IMG/VR virus record: IMGVR_UViG_3300042691_000430
Location: 1 to 22,142 of that record
Source of the DNA: a virus
DNA length: 22,142 nucleotides
Reading direction: 5' to 3' (one strand)
In this document: positions 1-7,963 of the stretch, in pieces
Layout: every line of letters starts with the position of its first letter
How positions within the stretch are numbered: position 1 is the stretch's first letter
Notes under the pieces: model-generated
Database searches by the model: none
Told to the model about the DNA's origin: nothing
What the model saw: only the letters and a program-made list of their open reading frames with translations
Program-made: the position numbers and the translations under genes

Positions 1-54
1 CGGGCAATGCTCACCGTCCTCAAGCAGACGAAGGCAGTGCTGGCATTGCTGCAC
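1..54 (-). CDS. Possible start of a zinc-ribbon protein, cut by the window edge
   Basis: Downstream of the 143-aa gene there is a good ribosome binding site (GGAGG on the minus strand, plus positions 64-68). It is followed by two possible starts: ATG at 57-59, overlapping the previous TGA by one base, and GTG at 52-54, nine bases from GGAGG. The GTG frame reads VQQCQHCLRLLEDGEHCP, with C-x2-C-x9-C-P spacing like the first part of a zinc ribbon. The ATG frame reads MSCSNASTAF and looks less protein-like. I prefer the GTG frame for its cysteine pattern. Only 18 codons are visible, so function and even the frame stay uncertain. Confidence 0.35.
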   Translation of the reverse strand, partial: MQQCQHCLRLLEDGEHCP

Positions 55-58
55 GACA

Positions 59-490
59 TCAGTCCTCCGAAATATCCAGCGCCCCTGCAGAGAAGAGCGG
101 CTGAATACCGAGGGAAATAGACAGCGACGCTGCTAGCGCGCCCTTGTAGAGAACCTTGCCCGCGCCCGAAGCGTCCGTGCCTACGGCCACATGCGTTGCC
201 GTTGCCGTGCCGCCTGTGCATTGCGGGAAGGTGATCGCTGCAGCGTTCGTCACGTCGGAGTTCGTCACCGTCCAGCCACCGGTCGTGCGTGCAACAGCCA
301 CACGCGCATAGCCGGTGTACGCAACTTCGTTCGTCGTCTGGTCTGCTGCTTCGCCAGGATCGGCGCTATGCAGGCTGACGTAGAGGTTCGTGACCGGGCT
401 CGAAGCGGCGTTGTCAGCCAGGTTGGCGATCGCCGTTGCGTTGAAGATCAGCTTGAGCAGATCGTTCTCGAAAGTATTTGCCTTTGACAT
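59..490 (-). CDS. Phage virion-associated protein of unknown function (tail-fibre-like family)
   Basis: This 143-aa protein is rich in Ala, Thr, Ser and Gly and has the look of a beta-structured virion component. It reads MSKANTFENDLLKLIFN, then NLYVSLHSADPGE, then YTGYARVAVART. From memory, this matches a widespread small phage family often annotated as tail fibre or hypothetical. The ATG start follows TGAGGCAC at good spacing, nine bases after the stop of the preceding gene, so the two are co-transcribed. No catalytic motif, signal peptide or membrane segment is visible. Its place after the lysis genes, among two other small beta-rich proteins, suggests a decoration or receptor-contact role, which is inference only. 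Confidence 0.8.
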   Translation of the reverse strand: MSKANTFENDLLKLIFNATAIANLADNAASSPVTNLYVSLHSADPGEAADQTTNEVAYTGYARVAVARTTGGWTVTNSDVTNAAAITFPQCTGGTATATHVAVGTDASGAGKVLYKGALAASLSISLGIQPLFSAGALDISED

Positions 491-499
491 ATCAGTGCC

Positions 500-877
500 T
501 CAAGCGTGAGTGATGGTGGCCGAGTTGATTGTGATCGTCTGGCCAGCGTTAATCGACGTATTGTCGAGAATAATGTCGGTTCCAGACGTACCGACTGTAA
601 GTCCGGTAATTACGTCCGTCCCAGCGCTATCTCGAATACGGGCCGCCGCTGCGACACCCGTTGCATTGGCCGAGGAGTCGCTCTTTGGAAAGCCCGAGAA
701 CGTCAGGATGCCGCTTGCAGCGGTAGCCGACGGGTCGCTAAGGGTAATATCAGCAAGCACAGTCGCCATACCAGCGGTGCCGATCTGCAGGACACCAGGG
801 CCCGAACCGGCATCAATCTGGTCCCGTACCGCGAGAAGGCGGGCATTTTTTACAGCGGTTGAATACGTTACAGCCAT
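500..877 (-). CDS. Small phage structural-like protein, unknown function
   Basis: This 125-aa protein begins MAVTYSTAVKNARLLAVRD and has an early conserved stretch around residues 25-36 (GPGVLQIGTAGM). The rest is rich in Thr, Ser, Ala and Asp with alternating hydrophobic residues, ending GQTITINSATITHA, which suggests beta strands. It resembles a recurrent small protein of phage genomes that has no assigned role. ATG is preceded by GAGG about nine bases upstream. The gene sits 20 nt after its upstream neighbour and 9 nt before the next, inside the same transcription unit. A virion role is likely from composition and context but not shown. I see no enzyme motif. Confidence 0.8.
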   Translation of the reverse strand: MAVTYSTAVKNARLLAVRDQIDAGSGPGVLQIGTAGMATVLADITLSDPSATAASGILTFSGFPKSDSSANATGVAAAARIRDSAGTDVITGLTVGTSGTDIILDNTSINAGQTITINSATITHA

Positions 878-897
878 GAGAGAAAACCTCGTACTGG

Positions 898-1236
898 TTA
901 AGCAATGTCTTCGCGAATCCGGAACTTGAGCATGTCGTAGACAGTCTGCCTAGCCCCGATCCCAGCCCAATAAACCTCGACTTCACCCTCGTACTCACCA
1001 GCCGGGAGGTTTAAGTCTGTCGGCTGAAAGACAAAGATGCCTTTACCCTGATTAGCGGTACCGGGGTTAATGAACCCAACCCGCGAAAAAAGGACAGTAG
1101 TGGAGCCTACCTCACGAAAGTGCAAGGTAATCGTCCCACCAGTTAGGTCAATAGCGGCCCCAGAGTTCTCGTCTGTAAGGGTTACCTGTATCTGCGGATA
1201 CGTGTCGCCCTGGACCAATTTGATTTTTTCAGCCAT
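898..1236 (-). CDS. Ig-like/BppU-N-like small virion protein
   Basis: This 112-aa protein contains the pattern VTLTDENSGAAIDLTGGTIT at about residues 18-37, followed by FREV and a long beta-rich tail including LNLPAGEYEGEVEVYW. The phrase 'lt-D-e-n-G-x-x-i-D-L-t-G-x-t' is typical of the N-terminal Ig-like domain of phage baseplate upper proteins (BppU family) and many small phage structural proteins. The resemblance is from memory and unverified. The ATG has a usable ribosome binding site (AAGGGTTAAGG just upstream). A 65-bp gap separates it from the endolysin gene. The likely role is a virion accessory or receptor-binding component. In a podovirus-like genome a true baseplate role is doubtful. 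Confidence 0.75.
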   Translation of the reverse strand: MAEKIKLVQGDTYPQIQVTLTDENSGAAIDLTGGTITLHFREVGSTTVLFSRVGFINPGTANQGKGIFVFQPTDLNLPAGEYEGEVEVYWAGIGARQTVYDMLKFRIREDIA

Positions 1237-1263
1237 CCTTAACCCTTCTAGAGGTAGAGGTGC

Positions 1264-1283
1264 CCCTGAAAATAGTAACAGGG
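1264..1283 (-). other. Weak inverted repeat between endolysin and next gene
   Basis: The arms ccctg (1264-1268) and caggg (1279-1283) are perfectly complementary around a 10-nt A/T-rich loop. There is no T-run on either side, so it is not a convincing terminator. It may be a minor mRNA hairpin or chance. It is the only structure I see in the 65-bp gap. Confidence 0.2.
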
Positions 1284-1301
1284 ACGGGTTGCAAATGCAC
1301 G

Positions 1302-1640
1302 TTAAACTGTGCGTTGGAAATGTGGGACGTCTTTAAACGTCCGCCAGTTCCCGCCCCACTGGTTTTTTGGGTCCAGTGACTCCCAGTAATCACCTAGGGG
1401 CTGAAGCACGCCCCGGTCGTATGTCAGCTTACCGCCCTTAAAGAAGTTGAGATCAATAGCACACCGCTTTAGGTGGATGCTATTCATGGTCTTAGACCGG
1501 CCAGTCTTGACGTAGATCTCCTGCTGCTCAGTAGTTCTAGCCAGCTCTCCACCAGTGACCACAAAACCTAGCTCTGTGGCTTTCTGGACGAGCTTACATA
1601 CGTCTAAAAGAAACGCCGCCTGTTCGCTAACGAGACTCAT
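1302..1640 (-). CDS. Endolysin, M15-type zinc peptidoglycan peptidase
   Basis: This 112-aa enzyme is predicted to cleave the peptide stems of peptidoglycan (L-Ala-D-Glu or D-Ala-type endopeptidase) and so lyse the host wall. The M15/VanY-like signature is visible: SIHLKRCAIDLNF gives H56 and D63 of the SxHxxxxAxD motif, and GGNWRTFKDVPHFQ gives D104 and H107. H56, D63 and H107 would be the zinc ligands. It is close to the minimum length for a single-domain M15 endolysin, with no separate wall-binding domain or signal peptide. It therefore needs a holin to reach the periplasm. Its ATG overlaps the upstream holin-like gene's TGA as ATGA, a translational-coupling arrangement typical of lysis cassettes. 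Confidence 0.9.
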   Translation of the reverse strand: MSLVSEQAAFLLDVCKLVQKATELGFVVTGGELARTTEQQEIYVKTGRSKTMNSIHLKRCAIDLNFFKGGKLTYDRGVLQPLGDYWESLDPKNQWGGNWRTFKDVPHFQRTV

Positions 1641-2170
1641 TTTAGCACCTGTTTCAGTTGGTCAGCCTTGTCCTTGGAGCCCTGCGAGGAGCCAAAGTAG
1701 TACGACACGATCTGAGTGCTGATGGCCGAGAGAACGCCCAAGATGTAGATCAGGATGTCCTTGCGGGTCGAGTCCACAGGGTTGTTGTCGAACATCACCA
1801 CGCCAAAAAGGATAAAGGTCAGGCTGATTACGCCAAGAGCCAGTACCGGGGTGATGATCTTGTTGAGAAGCGGAGCCTTGTCGGAGGTGGCAATCTGGAT
1901 CTCACGACCCCGAGCCGAGTCCGTGTCCTTGAAGTACAGCTCCAGCTCCTGCAAGTCCAACTTGTTCTCTTCAAGTTTCAGACGAAGCAGTTCTTCCTCG
2001 TGCTCCATGGCAGCCGTCTGCACCTTAGCCAGATCCTCATCTGACATCTCTGGCTTGAGCTCTACCCCGAGCTTCTTTTCGACCCATTGTTTACCCTTGG
2101 CTTGAACCGCGTTAGCCACTAGATTGAGGCCGCCGGCCAAAAGTGGCGCTAGTATTGCTGGTATGGGCAT
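1637..2170 (-). CDS. Putative holin / lysis membrane protein
   Basis: This 177-aa protein has an N-terminal hydrophobic stretch (about residues 1-22, MPIPAILAPLLAGGLNL), a charged, probably coiled-coil region (about 43-92, with repeated Glu/Leu), and two clear membrane segments at about 105-127 and 139-160. It ends in a basic tail (SQGSKDKADQLKQ). The position immediately before the endolysin, with a 4-base overlap, is the main reason to call it a holin. The sequence alone would also fit a general phage membrane protein. It is longer than classic holins because of the central charged helix. A strong ribosome binding site (AGGAG) precedes the ATG. No signal-arrest or spanin features are seen. 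Confidence 0.7.
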   Translation of the reverse strand: MPIPAILAPLLAGGLNLVANAVQAKGKQWVEKKLGVELKPEMSDEDLAKVQTAAMEHEEELLRLKLEENKLDLQELELYFKDTDSARGREIQIATSDKAPLLNKIITPVLALGVISLTFILFGVVMFDNNPVDSTRKDILIYILGVLSAISTQIVSYYFGSSQGSKDKADQLKQVLK

Positions 2171-2183
2171 TAGTTACTCCTAG

Positions 2184-5100
2184 TTAAAGTTGGTTGTAGA
2201 CCGGCAACAATCGGTCCTTCAACGTCCGGTCTACGCGCCAGCCATTTTGGAAGGCGGTATCGACAGTCTCGGCCGTGGGCCCTAACAACGTAAACGTTGG
2301 GCTATCCCCGTAAAGTGATGATTGAGACGCCGCGCCTAGCAATGCAAATGGGCCACTAAAGTTTGACTTCTCGAAGGCTGTGCCAAGATACTCCGGCCAA
2401 TCCATACGGTCAGTCTTGAAGTACCGCTGGTCAGCTTCAACGAACGGTAGCACCGCTGCGAGGCCAAACTTAGCGTACTCACGAAGTTCCATGCCCATCA
2501 TGGCGAGCGGCATAGTAGCCACAGCGGTAAGCGCCAACAAACCAGCAGCAGAACCAATGCGGCCCCACGGAGTGCCTTGCTGCTCATTGGTAAGACGCGT
2601 CTCCATTTCGGTGAACATGCCTCCGAGGATGACCTTACCGTACGAGTAGAAGTATCCCTTCAGCTGCCAGATCAAGGCATAGCTAGGATCGGACGCCCAA
2701 GGCGGGCGCTCGGCTGCGTTAGGACGCAGGATGGAGGACGCAACAAACCGCTGTAGCGCCTGCGTTACTTTCTTACCCTCTGGCGTGGAAAGCTTACGTC
2801 CGCCGTCAACCCAAGCAAGAACTTCTTCGCGGGTAATGCCAAGCTCGCTCAGATATCTGTCCGAGTTCGGATTATTGAACTCGTTACGGGCGTGCTTGAT
2901 CATAAACTGCACGCCCATTCGGGCGGAGAATTCGCGAGAGAAGTTAGTGAACCAGTTAAGGCCCGTAATGTTAAACCATATATCTGTAGCTTTACGAGCA
3001 AGCGGATCCATGTAGTCAGCGTCTGCCTCAGACAGCCATGCATTAGAGACAGCTTCTTGCGTTGCTACGCCTATGTCTCTAGCGAACTGAGCCGCCTCAT
3101 CCCGGTTTTTTATGGTCGCAATGATTTCTTTAAGCCCAACGGTTATGGCCCCGAACTCCCTCGAAGCGATAACAGGACCAGCAAGGTCAGTCAGCGACGC
3201 TAGCGCCGCAAACGGAAGCAGGGCAACCGCCTGTATAAACTGAGCCCAGCTATTGAGCTTCCTCCACACCGGATTCAACGGGGCGCGGTAGCCCATGTAC
3301 GTGTTGATAATTCCAAGCGCTACCTCACGGTCTTCTGGGTTGAGAGCATCAAGAAGCGGCTTTAACTTATCGTTGCCCTGATCGTCCTTTGTTGCGCGAT
3401 CAAATTCAACGCGCTTAACCGCGCTTCGCAGGTACTGCATGAAAGCAACTTTAGGCTCGACAAGGTAAGGAGCCAAGTCAGCCATGCTGAGGTTCTTCGT
3501 CAGTTCCAGCGTTTCTGTCACGTTGGAAGCCGGGTTGAGTGGGTCAACCTGTATGTCTGCTGCGTTGGTGATCGACTGCTGAAGGGAAACAATTCCTTCC
3601 ACAGCCTTTTTTACTTTAGCCGCATTCGCCGTCGGGTCCCTGCTTAGAATCAAATTTATAAACGGCTGCGGGTTGTCGGCAATCGTTACTAAGTTTAAGA
3701 CGCGGGGGAAAAAGTTCTTCCTAAAGCCAACCTTAGTCTTAGACGGAACAATGTAACCGCTGTAGAAATTCTCAAGGAACTCACGAATCTGGCGAGCTTT
3801 GCCGCTAAGCTGGGCTGTGGGGACGTCAGACGCAGCGTCACTAAAACCACTAATGACTGCCGGGTCATCGAGTGATCCAATCTCTTTCTGGACGCGGTTT
3901 ATATAGGCTCTAAACGTATCTGGGGATTTAACTGCAAAACCAGTTTGGCCCTTCGACGTAGGGTCTTGAGCACGGACATAAAACATGTCCGCAATCCTAT
4001 CCCCGGCGTAAAGCCGCATGATGTTGTCAGCTGTAACAACAAGGCCTAAAAACTTCTTAAGGATGAAGTTACCGCGATTCTGGTATAGAAACGTTTGAAG
4101 CGGCCTTGGCGGAGTAACCCGTCCACCACCGGGGGGTTGCCCGCCACCGGGAGGTTGCCCGCCACCGGGAACTGCCTGACCACCAGCGAGCTCAGCCGCA
4201 AGTTCGTCGATCTCATACACAAACGCTCTCTCGGTAAACCCAAGCCCGTTTTGGTCAACCTCCGTCCGACGCGCTTCAAGCACCGCATCCATAAAGGACT
4301 CAAAGTCTTGGCTGACGCCGTCTTTGAGTCGGTTCCGTACGGACTTGGTAAGCGCGTTGTACATGCGCTTTAACTTACCGACGAATTCGTCGAAGAACTT
4401 GTCTACGAGATTCTTGCGAGCACGGTTCTTGTACCGGGCACTCGCCCACAGCGATACTTGATCAGAGAACCATTCTTCAAAGCCACGATCGAAGCCGTAC
4501 TTTTCGCTAAGCTGCTTAAACGAAGAGGAGTTCTTATACGCGTTGATAAGACGGGTACGCAGCGCTTTATTAGTTAGCGCTTTGTCACGCTCTTCCTTGT
4601 ACAGGCTGTGGCCAATCTCATGCGCCACAGTAAGAGCGTCTTGCAACTGGTTGTCAGTTGCGCGGTATATGATTACTTTTTCACCAGTTGGAGATGTAAT
4701 GTGCTGCCCGAGTCTAGACGGGATAGTTCTAAACTTTTCAATTGAATCTTTTACGGCCTGTAGGACTTTAGCGTCAGTAAACTCTGCTGCTAACTGTTCC
4801 GCTGACAATGCAGTCAAATCAGCAAGCGTGTAGATCTTTGGGGCTATCTTCAGCTTAAGCGTGTCCAGAAGATCGGTAATGACGCTGCGAACCATGCTAT
4901 CAATACTATTCGACACCGGTGTCCGTCCGATGTCCCCGGACGGTTTGGACGGTACAACAGTAGTTGGAGCAGGAGCTTGGCGGAGGTCAATGGCCGCACG
5001 GCCAGTATCGATATTCATTGGCGTGGCCAATTCGTCGCCGCGAATATCTGACTTCGAGACTCTTATTCTGTCATTTTCAACCGCACCCTGAGTGTCGGTT

Positions 5101-7958
5101 TGACCCTGCTGTTGCTGCCACGATCGGACGTCGTAAAAAACCGCAGTAATTGTGTCTACCAGGTCTTCGTCGATACCGAGACTTTTAATTATCTTGCCGC
5201 GTTTCTGGTTAAGCTCCAACCGGTAAAACACGTCAGAAACAGTTTGAAAGTCCAATCCAAGCTGTTCCGAAAGATACTCAATGTCAGGCTCGCCCCGCTC
5301 ATTAGACGCTCCGGGGGCGTCAAGCAACTCAAATACCTGCTCCTGCAAGGCATCTCGTATGGCTGTTCGTGCTGGCGGTACTGACTGTGATTGGCTAATA
5401 AGATCGGCCAAAGACACGGGGCGTCCACGATCCAGCCAAGCAGTAACCCCCGTTACAGAGGCAGGTATCTCCTTAGTGATGGATTGCCCATCGACCTGCA
5501 CGTCGTATCCGTTGAGAGCAAGATCAGCCAGTAACGCGAAAAAGCCATTTCTAGCAGCAACTCTTGGGTTGGATGTGATCTGTCCTTGGCGATCTGTAGT
5601 ACCAAGCATGCTTTCGCCGCGACCGAATATCAGGCCACGGCCAGAATTTACTAAGTCCCATAAGGCTACTTTCGCCGTTTTACCGCTAGGCGAGACTATG
5701 GTCACGCGATTGGCATCACGTCGAAGAGTCGGATTACCTGGAGCTGCACCAGCGGTGCGTTCTTTTCCGCCGGATAAAAGGTTGCCAGATACTCTAGAAG
5801 CGCGTCGGATCGACTCAACGAGATACTCTTGTAGGTTAAGCATTAGAGTCTGAGTAGTTTCTACTCCAGTCTCTTTATCCTTAACTACCTTCTCAAATCG
5901 AAACTTCTCGTCTTGACCAAAATCTTCTTCCACAAGACGGAACTTACCATCTGGAGTGTCTTCAACGATTATGGCCGAATACGGACTGTCCTTTTGACGC
6001 TTAACAGCAGTAATCAACAGCTGCTCGGTCATTGAAGCAAAGCGAGGACTGCTCCAATCAGTTTCACCGAAAACCTTTTCGTACTCGGCTCTGGCGGATT
6101 CCGTATTATCGAAAACCGCTGCTAGGTTTTTCTTCCTATCGTACGTACCAAGTACCTTACGCTCTGGTTCAATTATCTGAGAACCTTGCCCAAAAATGTC
6201 TACGTCAGTCTGGTCTTCTGTCCCGTTCTGATCGTCTTCGACATTCATCTCGCGGATTTCAACGCGCTGCTCGGCCTCAAAACGGCGCTTGCGATCTTCG
6301 AGCGCCTTCTCAACCGTGGTCTGCTCGACGCGGCCGCCCTGTGGCATAAGCTTGCCAGCCGCCTGGAAAGCCGCAGGCAAGTTGTCTTGTGTTGTAGCCT
6401 CCTCGGATACAACGCGACCGTCTCGGTCAAACACCTGAACCACGAGATCGCCGGGGTTAGCGGCATCTTTGACGGCGCTGTACCCGAGGGCTACCTGTAG
6501 CGCCTTGTCGGATGCACCGGCGGCTACGACCTCGTTGACCAGATTCAGATCAGTAGAGACTATCGTGCCGCGTCCAGGAATGAACGAGGCGTAAGCCATC
6601 TCGCCACCGATCATTAAATTAGTAATGCCATTCGGACGGGCTTTAATCTTGGTTGGTGCGCCAGCAACCCACACAGCGTTCTTACCGCTAGTTGGGTCAA
6701 GCATCGCCCGAAGCTGTGCGTCGATATCGCGCTCCGGCTCGGGGGTTGTACCGCCAGAGAAGATGTCACCGAACTGTTCTCGGTTGACCTGGTCATTGAC
6801 CCGTTGCTCACGGGCGGTGTCCAGCATGCGACGGGCGCGATCGAAGATGTTAGCGGCTTTATCTACAACGTTACCGGCTGCGTCGCGAGCACCTTGCGGA
6901 GTACGCGCCATAGCGTCGCCTGTAGCGCCAAGGACACCGCCAGCTGCGCCGGGGGCAGCACCGCCAAAGAAGCCAGCAAAAGCTGATTCGGCCAGCCGTA
7001 ACTTGGCGTCTTCTGCAGTAAACAACGGGTCGAGGTCAGCACGGTTAGCAACCGCGATGCCTTCCTGCGCCAGTTCAGTCGTCGCTTCGATAGCGCCGCC
7101 CTGCAAGGCACCAGTTCCGACGCGCTTGGCGAAGTTAGCAAAGATCCCGCCTTCTACGGCGGCACGCTTTGTAGCCTGCTCACCGATCAGTCTGAGCAAG
7201 GCGTACTCGCTGCCCACGCCGATAGCGGCTTGGGGGGCAGCGACAGTAGCGGCACGAATAGCCGTACCGGTATCAAGGGGCTGGCCAGACTCTAGGGCTT
7301 CCGACAGGTTGCTGCCTGACAGGGGCGCGAACTCGGCAGCGAAACCGCCGCCAATTGCGCCACGCGTAGCCGCTTGCCGAAGCGAGCCGTAGGCCAGCTC
7401 AGCGATCTGCTGCTCGGCGGGGTCAGCGACACCCTGAACAGTACGATCGACCGAGTCCTTAATAATGCGCTTAGCCGCCTGGCGGTTTACCTGATTCAGT
7501 ACGCCGCGACCAACAACGGCGGTCAGTGCGCCAGTACCGGCGCTAGCAATAGACAGAGCGGCGGAGGGTAGGACCTGGCCAAAACCACGTGTTGCTTGGC
7601 TAATAAACCCGCTAAACGTAGGTTGGTCCAAGAACTGCTCAAAGGTCTCAAGCCCCTCAAGCGGAGCAGCAGCAAACTCTTCGCGAAGCCTCGCTTCTCG
7701 AATATTAGTTTCGGCAGCTTTAGTGTCACCGATTAAGGTGTTCCCAAGGGCTTTGAAGTACTCGAGGTCAGCCGCCAGTCCTTGGGCGCCAGATTCAACG
7801 GCCGCGCTAAACTCTTCACCTAGCGTAGCCGCTCGTCCCTTGAACTCGGGTTTAGGAGCGTTCCCTAGGAACTGCTGAAACTGCAGATCCTCTTCAGGGC
7901 TAGTCTCATTCCCAGCGCGAAGGAACTCAGCAAACGGGTCGTACTGCTCAGGGGCCAT
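2184..7958 (-). CDS. Giant internal virion/ejection protein with zinc-metallopeptidase domain (gp16-like position)
   Basis: This intact 1924-aa polypeptide is the largest gene here. Residues about 115-350 hold Ala/Gly-rich hydrophobic stretches. Residues about 370-1100 are soluble-looking and unrecognised. AHEIGHSLY places an HExxH motif at H1113-H1117, and FEEWFSD follows at 1160-1166, giving E1162 in an ExxSD pattern like thermolysin-type gluzincins. A Gly/Pro repeat hinge lies near 1261-1279. The C-terminal part has hydrophobic segments near 1571-1594 and 1799-1823 and ends with SPTFTLLGPTAETVD, resembling phage large polyvalent proteins (LPD38-like, from memory). It follows the gp15-like gene by 5 nt and precedes lysis, the place of T7 gp16, so I infer ejection into the cell envelope at infection. 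T7 gp16's lytic transglycosylase domain was not recognised here. Confidence 0.8.
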   Translation of the reverse strand: MAPEQYDPFAEFLRAGNETSPEEDLQFQQFLGNAPKPEFKGRAATLGEEFSAAVESGAQGLAADLEYFKALGNTLIGDTKAAETNIREARLREEFAAAPLEGLETFEQFLDQPTFSGFISQATRGFGQVLPSAALSIASAGTGALTAVVGRGVLNQVNRQAAKRIIKDSVDRTVQGVADPAEQQIAELAYGSLRQAATRGAIGGGFAAEFAPLSGSNLSEALESGQPLDTGTAIRAATVAAPQAAIGVGSEYALLRLIGEQATKRAAVEGGIFANFAKRVGTGALQGGAIEATTELAQEGIAVANRADLDPLFTAEDAKLRLAESAFAGFFGGAAPGAAGGVLGATGDAMARTPQGARDAAGNVVDKAANIFDRARRMLDTAREQRVNDQVNREQFGDIFSGGTTPEPERDIDAQLRAMLDPTSGKNAVWVAGAPTKIKARPNGITNLMIGGEMAYASFIPGRGTIVSTDLNLVNEVVAAGASDKALQVALGYSAVKDAANPGDLVVQVFDRDGRVVSEEATTQDNLPAAFQAAGKLMPQGGRVEQTTVEKALEDRKRRFEAEQRVEIREMNVEDDQNGTEDQTDVDIFGQGSQIIEPERKVLGTYDRKKNLAAVFDNTESARAEYEKVFGETDWSSPRFASMTEQLLITAVKRQKDSPYSAIIVEDTPDGKFRLVEEDFGQDEKFRFEKVVKDKETGVETTQTLMLNLQEYLVESIRRASRVSGNLLSGGKERTAGAAPGNPTLRRDANRVTIVSPSGKTAKVALWDLVNSGRGLIFGRGESMLGTTDRQGQITSNPRVAARNGFFALLADLALNGYDVQVDGQSITKEIPASVTGVTAWLDRGRPVSLADLISQSQSVPPARTAIRDALQEQVFELLDAPGASNERGEPDIEYLSEQLGLDFQTVSDVFYRLELNQKRGKIIKSLGIDEDLVDTITAVFYDVRSWQQQQGQTDTQGAVENDRIRVSKSDIRGDELATPMNIDTGRAAIDLRQAPAPTTVVPSKPSGDIGRTPVSNSIDSMVRSVITDLLDTLKLKIAPKIYTLADLTALSAEQLAAEFTDAKVLQAVKDSIEKFRTIPSRLGQHITSPTGEKVIIYRATDNQLQDALTVAHEIGHSLYKEERDKALTNKALRTRLINAYKNSSSFKQLSEKYGFDRGFEEWFSDQVSLWASARYKNRARKNLVDKFFDEFVGKLKRMYNALTKSVRNRLKDGVSQDFESFMDAVLEARRTEVDQNGLGFTERAFVYEIDELAAELAGGQAVPGGGQPPGGGQPPGGGRVTPPRPLQTFLYQNRGNFILKKFLGLVVTADNIMRLYAGDRIADMFYVRAQDPTSKGQTGFAVKSPDTFRAYINRVQKEIGSLDDPAVISGFSDAASDVPTAQLSGKARQIREFLENFYSGYIVPSKTKVGFRKNFFPRVLNLVTIADNPQPFINLILSRDPTANAAKVKKAVEGIVSLQQSITNAADIQVDPLNPASNVTETLELTKNLSMADLAPYLVEPKVAFMQYLRSAVKRVEFDRATKDDQGNDKLKPLLDALNPEDREVALGIINTYMGYRAPLNPVWRKLNSWAQFIQAVALLPFAALASLTDLAGPVIASREFGAITVGLKEIIATIKNRDEAAQFARDIGVATQEAVSNAWLSEADADYMDPLARKATDIWFNITGLNWFTNFSREFSARMGVQFMIKHARNEFNNPNSDRYLSELGITREEVLAWVDGGRKLSTPEGKKVTQALQRFVASSILRPNAAERPPWASDPSYALIWQLKGYFYSYGKVILGGMFTEMETRLTNEQQGTPWGRIGSAAGLLALTAVATMPLAMMGMELREYAKFGLAAVLPFVEADQRYFKTDRMDWPEYLGTAFEKSNFSGPFALLGAASQSSLYGDSPTFTLLGPTAETVDTAFQNGWRVDRTLKDRLLPVYNQL
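4123..4176 (-). repeat. Three tandem 18-bp units encoding a Gly/Pro hinge
   Basis: Three consecutive 18-bp copies of approximately ccgccaccgggaggttgc (4123-4140, 4141-4158, 4159-4176) lie in frame in the giant ejection protein. They encode PGGGQP-type units around residues 1261-1279. The first two are nearly identical and the third has diverged in its last bases. The hinge separates the metallopeptidase part from the C-terminal hydrophobic domains. Copy number could vary between relatives through slippage. Confidence 0.85.
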
Positions 7959-7963
7959 GCGGA

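Noticed and set aside
4123-4176. Possible CRISPR-like short repeat
   Set aside because: The units are directly adjacent, with no spacers, and in frame in a coding gene.
5281-5853. 190-aa open frame on the plus strand
   Set aside because: Lies wholly inside the giant gene on the other strand and has low-complexity Ser/Arg composition typical of antisense frames.
6625-7392. 255-aa open frame on the plus strand
   Set aside because: Ala/Ser/Pro-rich mirror of the Ala/Gly-rich N-terminal part of the giant ejection protein. No ribosome binding site pattern or family resemblance.
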